The notes beneath the pieces were generated by a model. The model saw only the letters and a program-made list of their open reading frames with translations. It did not search any database and was not told where the DNA came from. Source: Desulfobacterales bacterium (GTDB taxonomy: Bacteria > Desulfobacterota > Desulfobacteria > Desulfobacterales > C00003060). Taken from it: a stretch of DNA of 11,165 nucleotides. The stretch is taken from the NCBI GenBank assembly GCA_030613145.1, contig JAUWMM010000026.1:1-11165 (forward strand), written 5' to 3'. Made by a program: the position numbers and the translations under genes. Positions 1 through 6,217 of the stretch are shown here, in pieces (within the stretch, counting starts at the first letter, position 1; every line of letters starts with the position of its first letter).

Positions 1-131
1 TACCCAATGTATTCCTGCGGTTAAAATCTTCGTCTTCCTTGACCGTGCAAAAAATATCTCATTTCTGGATGGACACTAGGTGAGAAATAATAGAGGCTTT
101 ATTGCGATCGGTACATCTCGGTTTTGGTATC
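1..131. other. Left edge, no gene recognised
   Basis: No convincing gene is visible. The + strand is open in one frame from base 2 to a TAG at 77-79, which could be the last 25 codons of a gene entering from the left, but the peptide resembles nothing I recognise. The segment is AT-rich like the neighbouring methyltransferase gene. It is the 3' flank of that gene and shows no clear stem-plus-T-run terminator. Confidence 0.4.
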
Positions 132-722
132 TCAAGGCGTGGAATAGATAAATGCGAAGAAATAAAATACGATATAACAAACGAGCACTGCTATTAGGTT
201 CCAGTGTCCATTGTTTTGCAAAAGAATGTTCCATCTGAAAAACCATAATGATTTCAAGTCAACCCGCCTCATGGACGGCACGAATTGGTTTACATCGCTG
301 CAATAATTTTCATATGCTTCCCCAAACACTAGCCGCAACTTTTTTTCCTCCCGTTTTACACGGTTCACCATATAAAAATAATACAGCACAACAAAAACAA
401 GGATTACCCAAATATTTCCGGTAAGGAGCAGAAAACCTAGTAGTAGAAAAAAACGGCCTATATACATCGGATTTCTCATTAACATGTAAGGCCCTTGAAC
501 AGCGAGTGTTTTATTCTTGTCCAACGCAGCGAAGCACCAAAGCTGAATCGATTCTCCGAATAGGCTCACAAAAAAACCAGGCAAAAACCAAGATGGCTTT
601 ATTTGTGGGATTAAAATTACGAATAAAATCAAAAAAATCGGATACCGAAGCTTTAATAGAACCGATCTCGTTGTCTTATTGTTGAAAATCTCATGGGTTC
701 GATTCACTACATTATCAAGCAT
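132..722 (-). CDS. Isoprenylcysteine/phospholipid methyltransferase-like membrane protein
   Basis: A small polytopic membrane protein of 196 aa from the preferred start. It resembles the ICMT/PEMT-like family, integral membrane enzymes that use S-adenosylmethionine to methylate lipid or prenylated substrates. Seen: hydrophobic segments near residues 27-40, 47-63, 88-118 and 174-193. The family core GPYMLMRNPMYIGR lies at 77-90, in the place of the usual R(H/N)PxY signature, and is followed by the paired glutamates E125-E126 and a YENY...QFVP segment, the usual order in this family. The frame is open to an upstream start at 776, but ATG 722 is preferred because a GAGGGAG ribosome binding site (complement of 726-734) sits about 8 nt before it. 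By eye the gene is clearly more AT-rich than its neighbours. It is separated from them by more than 300 bp of repeat-bearing DNA, so it may be a separate unit or an acquired gene. The substrate cannot be inferred. Confidence 0.8.
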   Translation of the reverse strand: MLDNVVNRTHEIFNNKTTRSVLLKLRYPIFLILFVILIPQIKPSWFLPGFFVSLFGESIQLWCFAALDKNKTLAVQGPYMLMRNPMYIGRFFLLLGFLLLTGNIWVILVFVVLYYFYMVNRVKREEKKLRLVFGEAYENYCSDVNQFVPSMRRVDLKSLWFFRWNILLQNNGHWNLIAVLVCYIVFYFFAFIYSTP

Positions 723-725
723 ACT

Positions 726-734
726 CTCTCCCTC
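726..734 (-). promoter_or_regulatory. Ribosome binding site deciding the methyltransferase start
   Basis: The minus strand reads GAGGGAGAG, with the GAGG core 8 nt before ATG 722. The upstream in-frame start at 776 has no comparable site, so this supports the 196-aa product over the 214-aa one. Confidence 0.6.
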
Positions 735-831
735 TTTTTCAATTTTGGACTTCCAATTCTTTTCACGCAAACCCAAAAAATGATGTCCTCAAGTACCTAC
801 GCCTTTTCTGTCCCGAAGCATGGGAAAAGAG

Positions 832-897
832 GCCCCTGCGGGGCAGTTAATATCCCCTGGCCCCCTTCGGTCTGAGCTCAGGGTCGAAGACAGACCG
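832..897. repeat. Two GC-rich hairpins in the 723-1077 intergenic region
   Basis: Two short perfect inverted repeats lie in a GC-rich patch between the methyltransferase gene and the kinase-like gene. GCCCC (832-836) and GGGGC (840-844) enclose TGC. CGGTCTG (868-874) and CAGACCG (891-897) enclose 16 bases. They may be remnants of a dispersed intergenic repeat. Neither is followed by a T-run, so I do not call a terminator. Confidence 0.4.
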
Positions 898-953
898 GGA
901 TCTTGAAAGACTGCGCTCCGTCTTTTCCTGTCGCGCCAGGGCGGGCAACGTCG

Positions 954-1029
954 AATTCTCAATGTCCAATTTTTAAGTATTTATAAGACGGGATTTCCGG
1001 CCTTCATTGGACATTGATCATTGAGAATT
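954..1029. repeat. Imperfect inverted repeat, ATTCTCAATGTCCAAT type
   Basis: The left arm AATTCTCAATGTCCAAT (954-970) is matched by the reverse complement of 1006-1029, except that the right arm carries a 7-base insertion in its middle. The spacer is about 35 bases. The right arm runs into a short direct repeat, GGATATT twice at about 1030-1043. The arrangement suits a dispersed repeat or a miniature element; no coding potential is seen. Confidence 0.5.
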
Positions 1030-1049
1030 GGATATTGGATATTCTTCCA

Positions 1050-1071
1050 TATCGACAGAAAATTGTCGATA
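1050..1071 (-). terminator. Hairpin just past the kinase-like gene, possible terminator
   Basis: A perfect 8-bp stem, TATCGACA (1050-1057) with TGTCGATA (1064-1071) and a 6-base loop, starts 6 bases past the stop codon of the gene ending at 1078. The position suits transcript termination or 3'-end protection. There is no T-run after the stem on the minus strand, so an intrinsic terminator is uncertain. Confidence 0.35.
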
Positions 1072-1077
1072 ATGCGC

Positions 1078-1695
1078 CTATAGGTGCCTAATCATATCAC
1101 GGATGGACTTTATTGCTCTGCCAGGCAGCCACAGATTGCTCAGTGTCTTGCCCAAGGCAAGCCTTCTCCTCTCCTCATTGCTGATACCCTCAGGAAGAAG
1201 TTTTTGTTTTACCTTGAGAAAACCCATCCAGTCAATACCGGCCAGGAAATCCTTGAGCTTCCCTGCCCATGGGATGTAAAGGCATGATGCGAAGTCTACG
1301 AGGTAGGGAAGCCCACTGGTATCTATTCCGTAATTTCTCCTGTTTCTCAGGTCCAGATGTAGGACCCCCCTCTGGTGCATCTGCTCAATAAGACTTGAGA
1401 GCTTCTCAAAGAAAGCGTCATCGGGCTTTTTTGTTGTAGCCCTGAGGTCTTCCCCTCCCATATAGGTTGTGACGAGTGTGTACTTATCCGGCCTGCCGGT
1501 GAGCTTGGGTATACCGGATATGCCCTTTAGCCTAGAGTAGATAAAAGCCTCCCAGGAGACAAGAAGCATCCCCATAATGCGCACAGGCCAGCCCCTGTTC
1601 CTGTAAGTCTTTTCCACAAGGCTTCTGCCGTCAACACGGATCAATAAAACATCAGGCCCGTAGATGCGTTTCTTTTTTAAAGCCAAATGTGTCAT
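1078..1695 (-). CDS. Lipopolysaccharide-kinase-like small protein kinase fold (Kdo/WaaP/RIO type)
   Basis: A 205-aa cytoplasmic protein with a compact kinase fold like those of bacterial lipopolysaccharide-core or RIO-type kinases, which transfer phosphate from ATP to a sugar or protein. Seen: a probable ATP-binding lysine in VEKTYRNR (K29), a helix-C glutamate near E49, the catalytic loop HQRGVLHLDLRNRRN (107-121) with D115 as catalytic base, and LVDFAS (132-137) with D134 as the metal-binding DFG-like Asp. The asparagine follows the catalytic Asp at +6 rather than the usual +5. The glycine-rich loop is not obvious, as is common in short members. Start ATG 1695 has only a weak ribosome binding site. 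The gene lies alone between two repeat-bearing gaps, 325 bp from DUF2079 on one side and 355 bp from the methyltransferase on the other. A second, degenerate kinase-like gene lies at 10758-11165. The family call is fairly secure; the substrate is unknown. Confidence 0.7.
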   Translation of the reverse strand: MTHLALKKKRIYGPDVLLIRVDGRSLVEKTYRNRGWPVRIMGMLLVSWEAFIYSRLKGISGIPKLTGRPDKYTLVTTYMGGEDLRATTKKPDDAFFEKLSSLIEQMHQRGVLHLDLRNRRNYGIDTSGLPYLVDFASCLYIPWAGKLKDFLAGIDWMGFLKVKQKLLPEGISNEERRRLALGKTLSNLWLPGRAIKSIRDMIRHL

Positions 1696-1771
1696 ACCGT
1701 CACAACCAGTCGACTAAACGTATTCGGTTTAAAGTTGCTGTCCATCCTCTGGACCTAGTTTTACAATTTTA

Positions 1772-1799
1772 GCCCTCCAGGGCGTAGGCCCCACGGGCC
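1772..1799. repeat. Pair of adjacent GC-rich hairpins
   Basis: GCCC-TCCA-GGGC (1772-1783) and GGCCC-CAC-GGGCC (1787-1799) are consecutive perfect small stems. They resemble the GC-rich stems at 832-897 in style, though not in sequence. They are probably part of a dispersed intergenic repeat. Confidence 0.4.
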
Positions 1800-1879
1800 G
1801 GAGGCGAAGCGAGTAGAACTTTAAAAAAATGGCCAAACAGACCAAGGAAAAGGGGTTTGAAACAGCTTATATGACGGTT

Positions 1880-1928
1880 TCGTAAAAAGTATTTTGCTCA
1901 CGGAGTGAGAAAAATAGACTTTTTACGA
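1880..1928. repeat. 49-bp near-perfect palindrome (TCGTAAAAAGT ends)
   Basis: TCGTAAAAAGT (1880-1890) is the exact reverse complement of ACTTTTTACGA (1918-1928). The inner arms ATTTTGCTCAC and GTGAGAAAAAT pair with one mismatch around GGA. The same end sequence, the flank GAGACCATC and the core CACGGAGTGAG recur in the larger element at 7273-7491, so this is a copy of one repeat family. It lies 92 bp past the DUF2079 stop codon and, with A/T-rich outer arms, could also act as a bidirectional terminator. Confidence 0.7.
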
Positions 1929-2020
1929 GACCATCTTCTATAGTGTTATTAAATTCGTAGTACCATGAACAGGAAATGTCAACGCGCTTTATCGGTCATC
2001 TGCTTCTTAAGGCGGCCGAT

Positions 2021-3877
2021 TTACCTATCGGCAGCGTTCCTCATACGCTTGTATATTCCAATGATATGGCCCGTTGACGGCTCCACTGTTTTCCAGAGCT
2101 CGACAAAACGGTGGTCCTCCTCAAGTCTTTTGAAATGCTCATACTCCACATACTCCCATCCTCTCTGGTGTTTTGAGCGCCTCAATTTCACGTTATTGGG
2201 ATTAACAGGATCAAGGCCAGGATCTATTGCCACAAACACAAAGTCAGCCTGGCCAACATTTTTTGGATATCGGTAAAGCCTGTAACGCAACCGTAACTGG
2301 CCCCATCCTGTCAGAATATTTGTAGATACAACAGCCTTCTCCGGCGCTAATTGCCGAAAAGTACTGACCGCTTTCTTATAGGTTTGATTAGGCCAATGGT
2401 TGTGCCGGATTGCTAAAGGAAGCGAAATTAGAGAGGTTATAATAAGAATCGTAAGCATATGTCTGATGCGGTCATCAGAGAACTTGTCCCTTATAAAACT
2501 CAGCGCCCAAAGTACTGACATGAAAGTAAAGGGTACTAGTGGTGCGGACCATAGTCCTCCTGGGATACGGCAATACATTTTACCGGGAGGGCTGCCTGCC
2601 AGAATATTCTGAGCAAGTACCGGTAGATTGAGAACCCACAATCGCCAGCCAAGAACCGGCAGAAAGGCTACCGGAAAGAGGAGCCCAAAGAGGTATCTGG
2701 TGGCAGAAGCAGAAAAAACGTATGGAAACATTTTCCAGGGCTTCAGGATGATTGCTGCAAAAATCCCTTCAAGTGAAGTGCCGAAAGATCGGTACATCGT
2801 CTTAGTGTAATGATACCCCAAGCCAGACCCATAGGAAGGGATGATCCAATAGAGACATGCCAATAGATACAATATCGAAAAAACAGTGATGGCAACTCCC
2901 ATTGCACGTTTTCTTTTGAAGAAAAAAATGTAGGCACCGAATGATAATACGGGCAAGGCCATAATCTCTTTAGTCGCTAATGTAAGAAGCAGGAAAGACA
3001 GCATGAGAATATATCGATTTTGCGACGAAAACCAAAACGCCCATAACAGAAATGTGATCGTGAATGCCCCTGGAAAGAACGACCATGATGTCGATAAAAC
3101 CGAGGGATATAAACTGTAACAAACAGTAGCGGCTATGGCCCAATCCTCCCTTTTCAGGAACCTTCTTGATAACAGAAAGAATGGCCAGACGCTAGCTCCC
3201 ACAATGAGTGCCTGTAGAAAGAACAGTGTAATGGCACTCGGCACAAGCCGGTAGGCCGGCAAAAGTAAAAAGAGGATGGGACGAAAATGTGAGGCAAACA
3301 TTGAGATCGTATTTTCCTTTGACATCAAGAACTCTTCTGCTGAATGGAACATCCAGAAATGAAAGGAGTTTTCAAACATGCCTCCCTTAATGGCGCTATC
3401 CATTGATTCAACAAATATGCCCAGGTCTGGAACGCTAACGTGATTCAAGTAGCGGTAGGTTGGAGACAAAGTAAGGAAAATTACGAGAAGAAAGGTGATT
3501 ATTGCAATGACTTTGCGGCCGTTCCACACTGTATCTGTGCCAGGTATTCGCAGCCCCATATTGCAAAATATAATGCCGTATGGTCGCCTAATCTGACCGT
3601 TGGGTAAAACAGTTATATTTCGTATCTTGATCTTGGCACGTTCAAGCCAGAAATCAATGGTTTGCCCCAGGGACAAACCTGGGGGAGAGGAAACCCATAG
3701 CCGCAAGAAAAGGGCTGCCAAAAAATAGGCAAAGGGACGGGGGAATCTGTGGATGGAGACACTGATTGACCCGAACAATTCGAACTTAGCCCCCCCTGCA
3801 AGCGCGATGATCATGGCTCCAGCGAAAAGTACCATGATTACGTCAAGCGCAGTTTTAAGCACCATTCTTATCATCAC
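2021..3877 (-). CDS. DUF2079 family polytopic membrane protein
   Basis: A 618-aa inner-membrane protein with many hydrophobic segments, matching the DUF2079 family. These are uncharacterised proteins distantly like lipid-linked-sugar glycosyltransferases (the GT-C/PMT fold). Family landmarks seen: PDLGIF (150-155), SHFRPILFLLLPAYRLVPS (196-214), the aromatic-PGAF segment at 267-272, and LTLATKEIMALPV (298-310) with the conserved KE pair. Residues 1-120 form an extra N-terminal part with two membrane segments and a basic loop. The soluble C-terminus (about 510-618) is probably extracytoplasmic. The start is GTG 3877 or ATG 3874, since AAGG lies 6 and 9 nt upstream of them. The gene overlaps the upstream HprK-like/nucleotidyltransferase gene by 23 bp, implying translational coupling and joint function, perhaps attaching a modification at the cell envelope. 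Catalysis is not demonstrated for this family. Confidence 0.8.
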   Translation of the reverse strand: MMIRMVLKTALDVIMVLFAGAMIIALAGGAKFELFGSISVSIHRFPRPFAYFLAALFLRLWVSSPPGLSLGQTIDFWLERAKIKIRNITVLPNGQIRRPYGIIFCNMGLRIPGTDTVWNGRKVIAIITFLLVIFLTLSPTYRYLNHVSVPDLGIFVESMDSAIKGGMFENSFHFWMFHSAEEFLMSKENTISMFASHFRPILFLLLPAYRLVPSAITLFFLQALIVGASVWPFFLLSRRFLKREDWAIAATVCYSLYPSVLSTSWSFFPGAFTITFLLWAFWFSSQNRYILMLSFLLLTLATKEIMALPVLSFGAYIFFFKRKRAMGVAITVFSILYLLACLYWIIPSYGSGLGYHYTKTMYRSFGTSLEGIFAAIILKPWKMFPYVFSASATRYLFGLLFPVAFLPVLGWRLWVLNLPVLAQNILAGSPPGKMYCRIPGGLWSAPLVPFTFMSVLWALSFIRDKFSDDRIRHMLTILIITSLISLPLAIRHNHWPNQTYKKAVSTFRQLAPEKAVVSTNILTGWGQLRLRYRLYRYPKNVGQADFVFVAIDPGLDPVNPNNVKLRRSKHQRGWEYVEYEHFKRLEEDHRFVELWKTVEPSTGHIIGIYKRMRNAADR

Positions 3878-5993
3878 GATCTGCCTTCAGAGCCAAGTGA
3901 AACAGTGATCTTCGAATTTTTGCGACTACTCCCCGGCTGCCTATAAGAGCTAACGGCGACAGGCTCACTGTCCCCAGCCATTCGCGCAGGCCCGCGGGCT
4001 TCAACTCTTTTAAAACATGCTCCGGCACGGGCGCTTCCACTAGTTCCGCCGCACATCGGAGAGACAGACCAACCGCAAGGACGTTTCCGCTGTCTATGGT
4101 CTGCCGAACGATCCAATTCCAGTCAAGCTGTCCGTAAGCCATTTTGATAATCTGACGGAGATCGACCAGGCGAACGAGCCGGTCCAGCTTATGTTCCCAG
4201 GATGCATGCAGACAGGATGAGAGCAGTAGGTGATTCGGGCCAAGGCACGGAACAGCACTCCCGTCAATTCCGGCCGTCACAGACCCGTCCCAGAAGCGGG
4301 CAAGGGCGTCCGGTCGCGGTACGCATGTTCGCATAACAGGGTAAGCGTCCCAATGCAGTTCGACGGTATGTCTCCCATCAGAAAATGGCCACTCGCCTTT
4401 CCGGTTCCAGTATCCCCTGTCACCGATTGGGCGATAATCAAGTTTCAGCAACACTGCCTCTGCCCTAGGCAGATCCTCTTTGTTGCAGATAACGTCTACA
4501 TCCCGGCAATGGCGCAGAGATGGTTCGGGATAATATTGCACGGCGAGAGCCGGTCCCCGTAGCATCATTGCGGGAATCCCGGCAAGGGAAAGACGATCAA
4601 ATATCCTTGCGGTCGCCGCCTGCAGGCTCATGGAAAGTACTGTCGCTCGGGAAATAACGCTCTCCGGATCGATCAATGCAGCCGATTCCGGCGTGTCCGG
4701 AGTCTCCCGGAGCCATTTTGCCATATGGGTTTCGATACGATGTCGCCGCATCATTTCCCACGTGGCCAGAAGAACGGACTCTGTAATCAAGTTCGGGCTG
4801 CCCGGTTTTTCCCCATCGCCTCCTTCCAGCGTGTAATTCAGAATTTGCCTCGTCAGTTTGCAATAAAGAGTCGGGCGCAGTCGAGATACGCTGCACTTTT
4901 TAGCCCGTTTGGGACTACCGCGTCGTCTCGATTCGCTGCTGGGTGGTTCGACGTCTTGTAACGCGCAATTCCTGCCGAACCGACCCCGAGACGCCTCTTT
5001 GGCCATCAATTGGCCCAACCGCTTTGGAGCATAACCTGTTATGAGCCGAAACGATCCGGCAGATTCCAACAATGGCCACAGGATATCCAGGCTTTCCTGT
5101 GCCACGGGCCCGCTGGCTGCAAAAGTGTGGCTCTTCAGTAAAGGCTTTAAAGCCTCGCCAACATTCATTGTCACCAACCGGGGGCCATGCCGATCAACCT
5201 GCGTGAAGAGTATGGCAGAGACCCTGGCTGTGGTCGCAATTTTCTCCAGGCCGAACACCTCAATTGGATCGACTGGTATTTTCGCGTGCGTTGACTTGCG
5301 AAGGTCAGAAGCCAGGTATGACAATTCCGGGAAAAAGCTAATAGTTCGACGGTTGACATTCATGGGCTTTCGAATTCCCTCCACGCGGATCCCGTCTTGC
5401 GACTTTGAAAGAGCGACTAAATCATCCGAAACCAGCCGAAAGCCTTCCCTGGCAAGGGCGATGCTGGTCGTGGTTTTCCCCCCGCCGCTGTCGGCAACAA
5501 TGATAAGCCCGTCGCCTTCGCGTGTCACAACGCACCCCGCATGCAGGAGCGCCTTACCCCGACGCAGAAGTAGCTCGCGGATCACAGGAATCAAGACGGA
5601 ATTAAACAAAAGGGGGGATTGTTCATTGGTAAGAGTCTGTGAACAAAGATCAAATTCCTTAAAAGGCGGCCGGCAGACAGCATAGGAACCTGAGGCACTG
5701 TCCTTTGCCAGCACGGTGAATCCGCCGTCCGGATCAACCTGGATGACCGGGTTGCGATCCTCGCGCATTGCCTCATAGGGTTTCCGCACTGAAGAAGGCA
5801 TGGCATCGAAAAAGGTGCCATTTTCCTGCAAGACCATCCTCCCGTCCACACCGCGATCATCCGCTGGTGTGCGACACAGGGCGAACATCTTTTCCATCGC
5901 CTTTTCAATTATCAGGGGCGCACCCACAACGCGGATCGTTAGGCCGGCCCACGTATAACACGCGTACTTTACAGAAGATATAGACAATTCCAC
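3855..5993 (-). CDS. HPr-kinase-like domain fused to NTP_transf_5 nucleotidyltransferase domain
   Basis: A 712-aa two-domain cytoplasmic protein. Residues about 1-330 resemble HprK-related kinases: the segment KALLHAGCVV (147-156) leads into the P-loop ADSGGGKTTT (167-176), followed by VSDDLVAL (188-195), the expected second acidic motif. Such kinases use ATP to phosphorylate protein or peptide hydroxyls in several modification clusters. A polar Ser/Arg-rich linker (about 340-375) joins residues 380-660, which resemble the NTP_transf_5 nucleotidyltransferase family: MMLRGPALAVQYYPEP (476-491), RDVDV (497-501, metal-binding D-x-D), VELHW (544-548) and HKLDRLVRLVDLRQI (601-615). In other clusters I know these two activities as separate genes, so the fusion is unusual. 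The start is taken as GTG 5993; GGAGG lies 12 nt upstream, which is longer than ideal. It overlaps DUF2079 by 23 bp. An ATP-dependent phosphoryl or nucleotidyl transfer is likely; the target is unknown. Confidence 0.75.
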   Translation of the reverse strand: MELSISSVKYACYTWAGLTIRVVGAPLIIEKAMEKMFALCRTPADDRGVDGRMVLQENGTFFDAMPSSVRKPYEAMREDRNPVIQVDPDGGFTVLAKDSASGSYAVCRPPFKEFDLCSQTLTNEQSPLLFNSVLIPVIRELLLRRGKALLHAGCVVTREGDGLIIVADSGGGKTTTSIALAREGFRLVSDDLVALSKSQDGIRVEGIRKPMNVNRRTISFFPELSYLASDLRKSTHAKIPVDPIEVFGLEKIATTARVSAILFTQVDRHGPRLVTMNVGEALKPLLKSHTFAASGPVAQESLDILWPLLESAGSFRLITGYAPKRLGQLMAKEASRGRFGRNCALQDVEPPSSESRRRGSPKRAKKCSVSRLRPTLYCKLTRQILNYTLEGGDGEKPGSPNLITESVLLATWEMMRRHRIETHMAKWLRETPDTPESAALIDPESVISRATVLSMSLQAATARIFDRLSLAGIPAMMLRGPALAVQYYPEPSLRHCRDVDVICNKEDLPRAEAVLLKLDYRPIGDRGYWNRKGEWPFSDGRHTVELHWDAYPVMRTCVPRPDALARFWDGSVTAGIDGSAVPCLGPNHLLLSSCLHASWEHKLDRLVRLVDLRQIIKMAYGQLDWNWIVRQTIDSGNVLAVGLSLRCAAELVEAPVPEHVLKELKPAGLREWLGTVSLSPLALIGSRGVVAKIRRSLFHLALKADRDDKNGA

Positions 5994-6008
5994 CCATCCA
6001 ATGAACCT

Positions 6009-6028
6009 CCCTGCAGCAAGCTGCAGGG
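6009..6028 (-). promoter_or_regulatory. Hairpin overlapping the HprK-like gene's ribosome binding site
   Basis: CCCTGCAGC (6009-6017) and GCTGCAGGG (6020-6028) form a perfect 9-bp stem around AA. On the minus-strand transcript the 3' arm ends in GG, which is the first half of the GGAGG ribosome binding site (complement of 6006-6010) for GTG 5993. Stem formation would partly mask that site, so translational control is possible. It could equally be a dispersed palindromic repeat that happens to lie here. Confidence 0.5.
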
Positions 6029-6055
6029 TATCAAAATTGATTAAGCCTTTGTATT

Positions 6056-6077
6056 CCCCCTCACCCTACCCTCTCCC
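6056..6077. repeat. C-rich CCCTCACCCTACCCTCTCCC tract
   Basis: A pyrimidine-rich run of CCCT/CTCC units. Very similar tracts recur in intergenic regions of many proteobacterial genomes, so this is probably one copy of a dispersed repeat. Only one copy lies in this window. Confidence 0.35.
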
Positions 6078-6106
6078 GCTGTACGGACCGGAGTCAAGGG
6101 TTACAA

Positions 6107-6129
6107 GTGTTCGGGGACATAGGTAACAC
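6107..6129. mobile_element. Possible remnant of an IS481-like insertion-sequence end
   Basis: The block GTGTTCGGGGACATAGGTAA followed by CAC has short GTGTT/AACAC inverted ends. It resembles, from memory, terminal sequences of IS481/IS3-type elements. No transposase remnant is visible beside it, so this is at best a solo end. Confidence 0.25.
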
Positions 6130-6166
6130 TTTTTTATTGTTTGAATGTTCTTTTACATTTACCTGT

Positions 6167-6182
6167 GCAATCTTTTGATTGC
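6167..6182 (-). terminator. Small hairpin after the radical SAM/SPASM gene
   Basis: GCAATC (6167-6172) and GATTGC (6177-6182) form a 6-bp stem with a four-base loop, 35 bases past the stop codon at 6218. There is no T-run after it on the minus strand, so terminator function is weakly supported. Confidence 0.25.
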
Positions 6183-6217
6183 AGAAATAAACGTAATGTA
6201 AGGCATCGGTTGAGGTC

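Larger units (their letters stand above)
1696..2020. other. Intergenic region with repeats, no gene
   Basis: No gene is supported in these 325 bases. They hold GC-rich hairpins at 1772-1799, a short + strand ORF of 18 codons at 1829-1885 that is probably not a gene, and a 49-bp palindrome at 1880-1928. The rest is AT-rich and may include a promoter for the kinase-like gene, but I see no clear -35/-10 pair. Confidence 0.5.
5994..6217. other. Intergenic region before the HprK-like gene
   Basis: A 224-bp gap with several repeat signatures: a GC hairpin at the ribosome binding site (6009-6028), a C-rich tract (6056-6077), a possible insertion-sequence end (6107-6129) and a small hairpin after the radical SAM stop (6167-6182). 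No gene or precursor peptide is supported on either strand. The gap separates the radical SAM gene from the HprK-like gene, so a separate promoter may exist, but none is clear. Confidence 0.5.

Noticed and set aside
723..776. Upstream start of the methyltransferase at 776
   Set aside because: The extra 18 residues are polar and charged and lack a ribosome binding site, while ATG 722 has a strong one at 8 nt.
5041..5685. Long open frame (214 codons) on the + strand
   Set aside because: It lies entirely opposite the HPr-kinase-like domain, whose P-loop and family motifs are clear on the minus strand. The + product shows no recognisable motif and is rich in Ser/Arg, as expected for an antisense shadow.
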